NCBI GenBank assembly: GCA_964494475.1 | Contig: CAZBRS010000079.1 | Span: 1-19,787 of the forward strand | Direction: 5' to 3' | DNA: 19,787 bases | Source of the DNA: CAZBRS01 sp964494475 | Lineage (GTDB): Bacteria > Myxococcota_A > UBA9042 > CAZBRS01 | In this document: positions 1 through 6,023 of the stretch, one piece after another | Position numbering within the stretch: the stretch's first letter is position 1 | Layout: each line of letters begins with the position of its first letter | The notes under the pieces: generated by a model | Told to the model about the DNA's origin: nothing | Databases searched by the model: none | The model's input: the letters and a program-made list of their open reading frames with translations, nothing else | Program-made: the position numbers and the translations under genes

Positions 1-3
1 CCC

Positions 4-441
4 TCACGGCGTGGACCAGGTGCCCGGGTACCCGTTGCACGTCACCTCGGCGCCAGCCAGGAGTGCCTGCCCGTAATACCGGTAGCGGATCGTCGCGTGG
101 CTGACCCCTTCCATCGGTGGAACGGTGCACGTGGCGAGCAGGCCCTCGGTCGGACAGGGCGCGTCGCTCCAGACCTTGGGGCCCGTGCACCAGGTGCGCT
201 CGATGTCCAGCTCGCCCGTCGGTGCGCCCGCCGGGAGCGAGGTCTCGACGCACTGCGTGGTGATCGACGCGAGGCAACTGCCCACGAGCGGCTCGCCCCC
301 CGCCGTGTCGGCTTCCGCTGACCCGGGGTCCGTCGTGGGGGCGTCGGCGATCGTCGTGGTGTCCGAGCCTGCGTCGTCGCCGCCACCGCAGGCGTTGGCG
401 AGCAGGCAGGCGAACGCCAGCACGCTGAGGAATCGGTTCAT
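4..441 (-). CDS. small secreted lipoprotein, unnamed Cys-rich family
   Basis: A 145-residue protein with a short hydrophobic signal peptide ending in a relaxed lipobox (Leu-Ala-Asn-Ala-Cys, Cys18), so it is probably a lipid-anchored envelope protein. Residues 19-50 form a Gly/Asp/Thr/Ala-rich linker. The compact C-terminal domain has six cysteines (56, 64, 85, 96, 105, 135) in the order C-x7-C, C, Cys-Pro, Thr-Cys and a last Cys, with an aromatic ATIRYRYYG strand. That cysteine and aromatic spacing recalls small hypothetical lipoproteins common in Myxococcota; I know no function for them. The start is supported by a strong GGAGGAGGGG ribosome site just upstream and by the promoter-like hexamers at 480-507. 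The stop lies at the window edge, so what follows on this strand is unseen. Confidence 0.8.
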   Translation of the reverse strand: MNRFLSVLAFACLLANACGGGDDAGSDTTTIADAPTTDPGSAEADTAGGEPLVGSCLASITTQCVETSLPAGAPTGELDIERTWCTGPKVWSDAPCPTEGLLATCTVPPMEGVSHATIRYRYYGQALLAGAEVTCNGYPGTWSTP

Positions 442-479
442 GGTCCCCTCCTCCGTCGTCGTCTGTTCGTTTGGATTAC

Positions 480-507
480 ATGATACGCTCTCGCGGGATC
501 TCTACAA
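480..507 (-). promoter_or_regulatory. putative sigma-70-like promoter for the small lipoprotein gene
   Basis: On the minus strand TTGTAG (502-507) is separated by 16 bases from TATCAT (480-485). The -10 matches five of six consensus bases, and the start codon lies about 40 bp downstream. It sits between the chorismate mutase stop and the lipoprotein start, so the lipoprotein may be transcribed on its own. This is a visual match only. Confidence 0.4.
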
Positions 508-515
508 GCGTCCGG

Positions 516-794
516 TCACCGCCGCCGCGCGGCCTGCTCGCGGCGCGCCTCGGCCACCACGCGGGCGAACAGCTCGTTCACGTAGGTGGGGTCGAGGCCG
601 AGCTCGTGGGCCCAGGCGGCGCGCAGGGCGGCCTGGGCGGCCTCCCGTTCGGGCTGGTGCACGGCCAGGCCCGCGGCCTGCTTGAGCTCGCCGACGGCCA
701 GCACCAGGTCGCGCCGCTCGGCCAGCAGGCGGACCAGCTCGTGATCCTTGTCTTCGAGGCGTTGCCGGAGGGCGGCGAGGTCGAGGTCGTTCAT
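516..794 (-). CDS. monofunctional chorismate mutase, AroQ fold
   Basis: A 92-residue protein of the all-helical AroQ chorismate mutase family, which converts chorismate to prephenate for phenylalanine and tyrosine synthesis. Aligned by eye with the E. coli P-protein mutase domain, the key active-site residues are present: Arg10 (R11), Arg27 (R28), Lys38 (K39), Arg50 (R51), Glu51 (E52) and Gln87 (Q88). The position of D48 is Gln and that of S84 is Ala. There is no signal peptide and no prephenate dehydratase or dehydrogenase domain, so it should be a cytoplasmic stand-alone enzyme. Its ATG overlaps the stop of the upstream transporter gene in an ATGA tetranucleotide, implying one transcript and translational coupling. 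The link between a phosphate-ester antiporter and a chorismate mutase is odd; the ORF itself is a clear family match. Confidence 0.9.
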   Translation of the reverse strand: MNDLDLAALRQRLEDKDHELVRLLAERRDLVLAVGELKQAAGLAVHQPEREAAQAALRAAWAHELGLDPTYVNELFARVVAEARREQAARRR

Positions 795-2158
795 GGGCGC
801 CCGGCCGTTGGAGGTTCCGTCGAGGATGCGTTCCACACCGACAACACCAGCGCGATCGAGACGAGCGACGTGGCGATCCAGAAGACGAACGCGGGCAGAA
901 ACGAGTAGTGCGTCACGCCGTCGACCACGGTCTTGGTCCCGTCGATGAGGGCGCCCGAGATGGCGTCCTGCAGGCTGGCGCCGATGTAGCTGAGCAGCCC
1001 GATCAGGCCCATGGCGGCCCCGGCGGCCTGGGGCGGGGCGATGTCGACGGCCCAGAGCCCGCCCAGGTACGAGAGCAGCACGCCGAGCGCCAGCCCGAAG
1101 AGGGCCAGCGCAGCGGCGTCGAGCCACATCGAGCCGGGCGGGATCAGGAAGAGCGCGACCAGCGACACCACCTCGACCACGCCGAAGATGAGCGAGGGCA
1201 TGTTGCGCCGGGCGGCGAAGTAGCGGTCGGAGAACCAGCCCGAGAGCACGGCGCCCACCAGGGTGGCCACGGTGTAGATGCCGAGCCACGTGCCGGCCTG
1301 GACCAGGGTGTAGCCCTTGGCCTCCTGCAGGTACAGGACGCCCCACGAGTTGATGCCGTAGCGCGCCACGTACATGGCCAGGCTGGCCAGGCCGATGCGC
1401 CAGATGGCCCAGTCCTTCAGCACCATGGCCTGCTGCATGCCCACCGGCAACGTCGCGGCGGCCGTCGAGACGGGCTCGCCCTTCCACTGATCGACCGGGG
1501 GCAGGCCGCAGGTCTGCGGGCGGTCCTCGAGCGTACGGAACAGCACCAGCGAGGCGGCCAGGGCCAGGAGGCCCGGCCCCCAGAAGCCCCAGCGCCAGCC
1601 GAAGGCGGCCACCAGGGCCGAGGTGGCCACGAAGGTGATGGCCGTGCCGAGGCCGTGGCTGGAGCTCCAGATGCCGTAGCGCGTGCCGTATTCGCTCTTG
1701 CAGAACCACTGCCGCAGCGACGCGCCCGACGGGGCGGCGCCGATGGATTGGAACCAGCCGTTCAGGCCCCAGAGCAGCACGAACGCCACGAACCACGACA
1801 GGGTTCCGAGCAGCAGGTTGACCAGCGCCGAGCAGAGCAGCGCCGTGGCCATGAAGCGCCGGATGTTGGCGCGGTCGGTCAGGAAGCCGTTCGAGAAGCG
1901 CCCCAGGGCGTACACGCCGAGCAGGGCCGAGCCGATCAGGCCCATCTGGGTGGCGCTGAACACCCCTTCGTCGAGCAGGGGCTTCTTCACCACCGAGAAG
2001 TTCAGGCGCACCACGTAGAAGAAGCCGTAGCCGAGGGTCAGGGCCAGGAAGACGCTCCAGCGCTTCTTGTGGTACACGCGGCTGATCTCGGAGGGGTCGG
2101 TCGAGAGCGGGGGCCGGTCGGGGCCGGTCTTGAACCAGGCGAGCAGGGCGCGCAACAT
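791..2158 (-). CDS. organophosphate:phosphate antiporter (GlpT/UhpT/UhpC-type MFS protein)
   Basis: A 455-residue polytopic membrane protein of the major facilitator superfamily, organophosphate:phosphate antiporter family, with about 12 hydrophobic segments. Family signatures include FFYVVRLNFS near residues 47-55, the cytoplasmic EDRPQTCGLPP loop (about 211-221), which closely matches the corresponding E. coli GlpT loop as I recall it, and VARYGINSW (264-272). The two arginines that bind the substrate phosphate in GlpT (R45 and R269) correspond to Arg51 and Arg266, so a phosphorylated solute is expected; a UhpC-like sensor role cannot be excluded. The ATG at 2158 was chosen because homology begins just after it and a GGGGGC stretch precedes it; upstream in-frame sequence lies in the divergent gene. 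It ends in a 4-bp overlap with chorismate mutase and diverges from the GH4 gene, suggesting coupled uptake and cleavage of a phosphorylated glycoside. Confidence 0.9.
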   Translation of the reverse strand: MLRALLAWFKTGPDRPPLSTDPSEISRVYHKKRWSVFLALTLGYGFFYVVRLNFSVVKKPLLDEGVFSATQMGLIGSALLGVYALGRFSNGFLTDRANIRRFMATALLCSALVNLLLGTLSWFVAFVLLWGLNGWFQSIGAAPSGASLRQWFCKSEYGTRYGIWSSSHGLGTAITFVATSALVAAFGWRWGFWGPGLLALAASLVLFRTLEDRPQTCGLPPVDQWKGEPVSTAAATLPVGMQQAMVLKDWAIWRIGLASLAMYVARYGINSWGVLYLQEAKGYTLVQAGTWLGIYTVATLVGAVLSGWFSDRYFAARRNMPSLIFGVVEVVSLVALFLIPPGSMWLDAAALALFGLALGVLLSYLGGLWAVDIAPPQAAGAAMGLIGLLSYIGASLQDAISGALIDGTKTVVDGVTHYSFLPAFVFWIATSLVSIALVLSVWNASSTEPPTAGRP

Positions 2159-2185
2159 GGGCCCCCGGGGGCAGGTCGGTGTCGC

Positions 2186-2215
2186 ATTGTGGCACGGCAG
2201 CGAGCGCGCGCGCAA
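2186..2215 (-). promoter_or_regulatory. putative promoter for the transporter-chorismate mutase operon
   Basis: Minus-strand hexamers TTGCGC (2210-2215) and CACAAT (2186-2191) are separated by 18 bases, about 28 bp upstream of the transporter ATG. Agreement with the consensus is only moderate. The two divergent promoters lie within 114 bp and could share a regulator site. Confidence 0.28.
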
Positions 2216-2218
2216 CGG

Positions 2219-2247
2219 TTGTCGGAAGCCCCCGGTTCCGCTACGCT
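2219..2247 (+). promoter_or_regulatory. putative promoter for the GH4 gene
   Basis: Plus-strand TTGTCG (2219-2224), a 17-base spacer and TACGCT (2242-2247) lie 25 bp upstream of the GH4 ATG. The block around the -10 is nearly identical to that before the gene at 16858 (16823-16834), which adds some weight. Confidence 0.35.
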
Positions 2248-2272
2248 CCACGGGTCTTCGGGGGAGCCGCGC

Positions 2273-3550
2273 ATGATCTCGACGTTCACCATCCTGGGGG
2301 GCGGCAGCGCCTACGCGCCGGGGCTGCTGGCCGCGCTCATCCACCACGCCGGGCGCCTGCACCTGACCGAGGTGCGCCTGCACGACCTGCACCTCGAGCA
2401 CCTCGAGATCGTGGCCCGCCTGGGGGCGCGGCTGGCCGAGGTCGCGGGCGCGCCTTTCCGGGTGGTGGCCGAACCCGACCTCGAGCGCGCGCTCACGGGC
2501 GTCGACGCGGTGCTGAACAGCACGCGGCCGGGCGGGTTCCCGTGTCGGCGGCTCGACGAGACGCTGCCGGTCGAGCTCGGCCTGCCCGGCCAGGAGACCG
2601 TGGGGCCCGGGGGCTTCCTCTTCGCGCTGCGCTCGATCCCCCAGGCCCTCGACGTGGCCGCGCGCCTGACGCGCCTGGCTCCCCGCGCCACGTTGCTCAA
2701 CTACACGAACCCCACGAACCTGGTCACGCAGGCGCTGGTCGACTCGGGCTTCACGCGCGTCGTGGGCCTCTGCGATCAGGCCGAGGGCGACCTGGCCGCC
2801 CTGGCCGAGGCGCTGGGCCACAAGGGCGAGCCCGTCTCGTTCCGCTGCTCGGGCCTCAACCACGCCACCTGGTACACCGACGTGCGCGTGGGCGGGCGCG
2901 AGGTGCTGCCCCTGCAGCGCGAGCTTCCCATCCCCCGCTGGGTCGACGAGGAGCACGAGCTGCGCTTCGCGTTCTCGGTCGCGCTGGCCGAGCCCCACGA
3001 CGGCTGGTGGCCGAACTCCTACCTGCCCTACTACACCCACGCCGACCGCTTCGTGGCGCTCACGCACCGCGTGGGCCCGCGCACCGACGCCATCACCGCG
3101 AAGCTGCCCTTCTACTACCGCCACTTCGAGGAGGAGGGGGGCCGGGAGGCGCCGGTGCTCCGCCACCACCGCGGCAACGCCGACTTCGGCGACCTGGCCG
3201 TGCGCGTGCTCGAGGCGCTGGGCGCGGCGCGGCCCTCGTCGATCGTGCTGAACGTGCCGAACGAGGGGGCCAGCCCCGACTTCGGAGGCGACACGGTGGT
3301 CGAGATCGTCACGCGCCTCGAGGCCGAGGGGCTCGAGCGCCCGCGCGCGCCGCGCCTGCCCCGCGACACCCTCGATCTGCTGCGCAAGCTCGAGCGCTAC
3401 CAGCGCCTGACGGCCGAGGCCGTGCTCGGAGGCGGTGACCTGGTGAAGGCGTTGGCGGCCAACCCCCTGGTGGGCTCGGGGGCCACGGCCGAGAAGCTGC
3501 TGACCCGGGCGCGCCGCGCCTACGGGCCCGACATTCCGCTGCTGGGGTGA
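2273..3550 (+). CDS. glycoside hydrolase family 4 (6-phospho-glycosidase-like)
   Basis: A 425-residue cytoplasmic enzyme of GH4, the NAD+ and divalent-metal dependent family that cleaves glycosides by an oxidation-elimination-addition route. The N-terminal GGGSAYAPG (9-17) is the dinucleotide-binding loop. QETVGPGG (107-114) and NYTNPTN (143-149) are family signatures. Cys167 and His197 (in GLNH) match the metal ligands, and the Tyr-rich PNSYLPYY (247-254) is where the catalytic Tyr lies in relatives. Length is normal for the family. The ATG follows GGGGGAG at good spacing. The Cys-motif reads CDQA rather than the CDMP, CN(V/I)P or CHxV signatures I recall for the alpha-phosphoglucosidase, beta-phosphoglucosidase and galactosidase branches, so the substrate is uncertain. 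The divergent phosphate-ester antiporter suggests a phosphorylated sugar. Confidence 0.9.
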   Translation: MISTFTILGGGSAYAPGLLAALIHHAGRLHLTEVRLHDLHLEHLEIVARLGARLAEVAGAPFRVVAEPDLERALTGVDAVLNSTRPGGFPCRRLDETLPVELGLPGQETVGPGGFLFALRSIPQALDVAARLTRLAPRATLLNYTNPTNLVTQALVDSGFTRVVGLCDQAEGDLAALAEALGHKGEPVSFRCSGLNHATWYTDVRVGGREVLPLQRELPIPRWVDEEHELRFAFSVALAEPHDGWWPNSYLPYYTHADRFVALTHRVGPRTDAITAKLPFYYRHFEEEGGREAPVLRHHRGNADFGDLAVRVLEALGAARPSSIVLNVPNEGASPDFGGDTVVEIVTRLEAEGLERPRAPRLPRDTLDLLRKLERYQRLTAEAVLGGGDLVKALAANPLVGSGATAEKLLTRARRAYGPDIPLLG

Positions 3551-3592
3551 CGGCGGCGGGGCCGATCGTGCGGGACCGACCCCGTCCGTTCG

Positions 3593-4819
3593 TCAGCGCC
3601 TCTTCAGCTGCATGTACAGGTCGAAGGCGCCGTCGTCCCAGGGCGCCTTGATGGTCAGGCCGTCTCGGGCAGCGCAGAAGGGCATCGCGGTGCCCGGCGC
3701 GCCCCCGTCGTCCGCGAAGACCAGGTTGGTCCCCTCGACCGTCCACCGGGTGGGCGGGTCGTCCCCGAGGTCGTCCTGCTCGTGGTGCAGCGTGCAGATG
3801 CAGTCCGTGCCGCTCTCTTCGCAGGTGGTGGCGAATTTGTTCGCGTCCATCAGGCCGACGCAGGCCTGGCCGTCGAGGCAGGAGAGCGGGACGGTGTAGA
3901 GGCCGTTGATCTCCTGGGTGAGGTCGAACGCGCAGGTGCCCTCGGCGGCCAGGACGAGCGTTCCGTGCCAGACCACGGTCCCCGTCACCGTGCTCGCCGC
4001 GCAGGCGGCCGTGATCTCGTTTTCGAGCGCCGAGTAGGGCACGCAGATGCGCGTGAAGTCCCAGATTCCGGCCAGGTCGTCTCCGCCGCACGGCTGGAAG
4101 GTGTCGGCCAGGACCGCGCAGGTTGACGCGGGCTCGCCCTTCGTGGTCACCACGTGGCAGGCGTCGGGGGTGCAGTCCAGGGTGATGGTGTCGTCGGCCA
4201 ACGAGCCCGTGCAGGTCTGGACGGTCTCGCCCGTGGACCCGCTCATCGTGAGGGCGCCGTCGCTCGAGACGGCCCCCGTGAACGGCGCGGGCCCGCCCCA
4301 ATCGGACGAGATCGAACAGCCGTCCTGGGTGATGGTCGAGACCAGGCCGATCATGTCCTGGCTGCAGTGCTCCCGGACCGTCCAGGGGCCGCTCACGTCC
4401 GGGCACTCCACGGGGGCGGTCGGCTCCGCGCAGGCGCCCGCCTCGCACACCCCCTGGGCCGAGCCGCAGGGCGCGCCGTCCGGCAGCGCGTCGACCGCGC
4501 ACAGGCCCGACTCGACGTCGCACGCGGCCTGCTCGCAGGGCCCCGTGAGCAGGTCGTCGCAGTCCGCGGGGCCGGTGCACCCGGCGTGCTCGGCGGCCAC
4601 CACGCACAGGTCGGCCGCGACGCCGCCCTTGTCCTTGCGCACGCACAGCTCGTCGTCGTCGCACTGGTTCGTCTGGGCGCAGGCGCCGTGGCAGGCCTGC
4701 TCGAAGCACACGCCTCCGCCGCAGTCGGGATCGTCGGTGCAGGCGGTGGTCGTCTTCCTGCCGTCGCCGCCGCACGCCACGAGGGTCCCCAGGATCAGCG
4801 CCCAGAACGCGCACCGCAT
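3593..4819 (-). CDS. Cys-rich secreted lipoprotein with duplicated C-terminal domain
   Basis: A 408-residue protein starting with a lipoprotein signal peptide (lipobox Leu-Val-Ala-Cys, Cys16). Residues about 27-145 form Cys-rich repeats of the CxxDxDCxxGxCxxxxC type, typical of secreted Myxococcota proteins. Two copies of a probable beta-rich domain follow: one begins near DVSGPWTVREHC, the other near DLAGIWDFTRIC. They share the D-x-(S/A)-G-x-W-x(3)-R-x-C opening and internal cysteines, so they look like an internal duplication. I do not recognise a catalytic motif; a ligand-binding or lipocalin-like role is a guess. The ATG at 4819 was preferred over one seven codons upstream because it places the signal peptide correctly and follows a GGGGGG run. 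It converges with the GH4 gene and lies downstream of the NlpC/P60-like gene, with its own possible promoter at 4845-4873. Confidence 0.8.
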   Translation of the reverse strand: MRCAFWALILGTLVACGGDGRKTTTACTDDPDCGGGVCFEQACHGACAQTNQCDDDELCVRKDKGGVAADLCVVAAEHAGCTGPADCDDLLTGPCEQAACDVESGLCAVDALPDGAPCGSAQGVCEAGACAEPTAPVECPDVSGPWTVREHCSQDMIGLVSTITQDGCSISSDWGGPAPFTGAVSSDGALTMSGSTGETVQTCTGSLADDTITLDCTPDACHVVTTKGEPASTCAVLADTFQPCGGDDLAGIWDFTRICVPYSALENEITAACAASTVTGTVVWHGTLVLAAEGTCAFDLTQEINGLYTVPLSCLDGQACVGLMDANKFATTCEESGTDCICTLHHEQDDLGDDPPTRWTVEGTNLVFADDGGAPGTAMPFCAARDGLTIKAPWDDGAFDLYMQLKRR

Positions 4820-4844
4820 CGTCGCCCCCCGCAGATTCACCTCG

Positions 4845-4873
4845 ATGCTACGCCCCGAACGGGGCGGCGTCGA
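4845..4873 (-). promoter_or_regulatory. putative promoter with a palindromic spacer
   Basis: Minus-strand TCGACG (4868-4873) and TAGCAT (4845-4850) are separated by 17 bases, placed 25 bp upstream of the lipoprotein ATG. The spacer contains the inverted repeat CGCCCC-GTTC-GGGGCG, so the region could be an operator rather than a plain promoter. The -35 match is weak. Confidence 0.3.
4851..4866. repeat. perfect inverted repeat, 6-bp arms and 4-base loop
   Basis: CGCCCC-GAAC-GGGGCG forms a perfect GC-only hairpin in the 79-bp gap between two minus-strand lipoprotein genes. No T-tract follows on either strand, so it is a poor intrinsic terminator. Its position inside a promoter spacer makes an operator possible. 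A GC-rich genome produces such palindromes by chance fairly often. Confidence 0.45.
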
Positions 4874-4898
4874 GAGCCGTGTGCGGGTGCGGGACCGA

Positions 4899-6023
4899 TC
4901 AGCGGAGCCTGCGCACCTGCAGGACCGGAGCGCGCGCGTACGCGCGCTTCAGCTCGTCCAAGCTCGCGATGCGCCAGGGTTGAAAGCCGAGCACGCCGTT
5001 CTTCGTGAACATGAGCTCGGGCGTCAGGGCCACGGCGAAGTGGTGCACGCGCAGATCGGGCTCGGCGAAGAGCACGTAGTCTCCGAACTGGAGCTCGCTC
5101 CCCTTCACCTCGTCCGTGCGCTCCTGGAAGAAGTCGCGCACCCGGTCGGGATCGAGGAAGCGATCGTCGGTGTGCTCCAGGAAGAAGTTGACGGCGGTCC
5201 AGGCGCAATCCCAGCGCGGGGAGCCGGGAGGGGGGTAGGTGTACAGCAGCTTGCGGGGAATCGGGGGCAGCAGGTGAACGAGGTCGACGACGATCTCGCC
5301 CTCGGAGGGCACCAGCGATCCGAGGAGCGTGCGCACCGACTTGCGCCGCTGCCGGTTCTCCCACCACTCCGCGATGCGGTTCACGTCGGTGTCGCGATCC
5401 AGGCGCAGCATCGGCATGAGCGAGGGCACGCGCCAGAACGTGCGGACCACGCCGACGCGCTCGTCGTCGTCGCGGGCGGCGGCGCACAGCGTGGGCATGT
5501 CGCCGAAGAAGAGGAAGCCGTCGCGCTCGTAGACGAGGCGGGCCACCAGCTCCTGCAGCGCCGGCGTGAGCTCCGCGGCCTTCAACCACCAGTCGCGGTG
5601 CGAGGTGGGCAGGGCGAAGGGCGGGGCCGCGAACTCGTTGGCCGGCCAGCGCCCGAGCCTGTCGTAGAGCGCGGCGTGGACCCCGGGCGCGAGCCCCGTG
5701 ACGACGTCGGCGGGCGGCGCGGCCTGGCAGTCGCCCGGGGCCGGGCAGCGCACGGTGTCGACCACGCGCTGCACGTCGGCTTCGCCCAGCCCCGCCTCGC
5801 GGAGCAGCGCAGCGATGGCCGTCGGGGCGAAGCCCGGAAAGCGCCAGGGGGTTGGCGTCGCGTCGCAGGTCGTCGCCCCCACCCAGTGCCGGGGGGGCTC
5901 CAGCAGGATCTCGCGGATCTCCAGGCGGCCCCAGGGCGGCACGGCCGGGCCGTGGGCCTTCGATTCGGCGCAGGCGAGCGCGCCGCCGACGAGCACCAGC
6001 GCGGCGAGGCAGGCGCGGGACAT
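4899..6023 (-). CDS. lipoprotein with C-terminal NlpC/P60-like cysteine hydrolase domain
   Basis: A 374-residue protein with a lipoprotein signal peptide (Ala-Leu-Ala-Cys, Cys18). Residues about 30-260 are mostly alpha-helical by composition and I do not recognise them. The C-terminal 110 residues show an NlpC/P60-like order: a candidate nucleophile Cys273 in WDCAWTAVNFF, then FGDYVLF (313-319), His327/His328 before FAVAL, and MFTKNG (338-343). GD-(Y/L)-V-x-F followed by His-hydrophobic strand is characteristic of papain-like cell-wall peptidases or amidases. The first residues are not the usual DCSG, so this is a divergent member. The ATG overlaps the stop of the upstream M74-like gene by one base (TGATG), so the two lipoproteins are probably made together; both may act on peptidoglycan in the periplasm. 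Confidence 0.75.
   Translation of the reverse strand: MSRACLAALVLVGGALACAESKAHGPAVPPWGRLEIREILLEPPRHWVGATTCDATPTPWRFPGFAPTAIAALLREAGLGEADVQRVVDTVRCPAPGDCQAAPPADVVTGLAPGVHAALYDRLGRWPANEFAAPPFALPTSHRDWWLKAAELTPALQELVARLVYERDGFLFFGDMPTLCAAARDDDERVGVVRTFWRVPSLMPMLRLDRDTDVNRIAEWWENRQRRKSVRTLLGSLVPSEGEIVVDLVHLLPPIPRKLLYTYPPPGSPRWDCAWTAVNFFLEHTDDRFLDPDRVRDFFQERTDEVKGSELQFGDYVLFAEPDLRVHHFAVALTPELMFTKNGVLGFQPWRIASLDELKRAYARAPVLQVRRLR

Noticed and set aside
908..2272. Long plus-strand open frame upstream of and in frame with the GH4 gene
   Set aside because: It is antisense to the well-supported transporter gene, has charged low-complexity composition and no family motif. The GH4 homology begins at the ATG at 2273.
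3549..3592. Possible bidirectional terminator between the convergent GH4 and lipoprotein genes
   Set aside because: GACGGCGGGG and CCCCGTC can pair only with a bulge and a long loop, and no T-tract follows on either strand.
4820..4840. Upstream ATG for the Cys-rich lipoprotein (seven extra codons)
   Set aside because: It would put Asn-Leu-Arg-Gly before the signal peptide and overlap the ribosome-site G run; the ATG at 4819 gives a standard lipoprotein signal.
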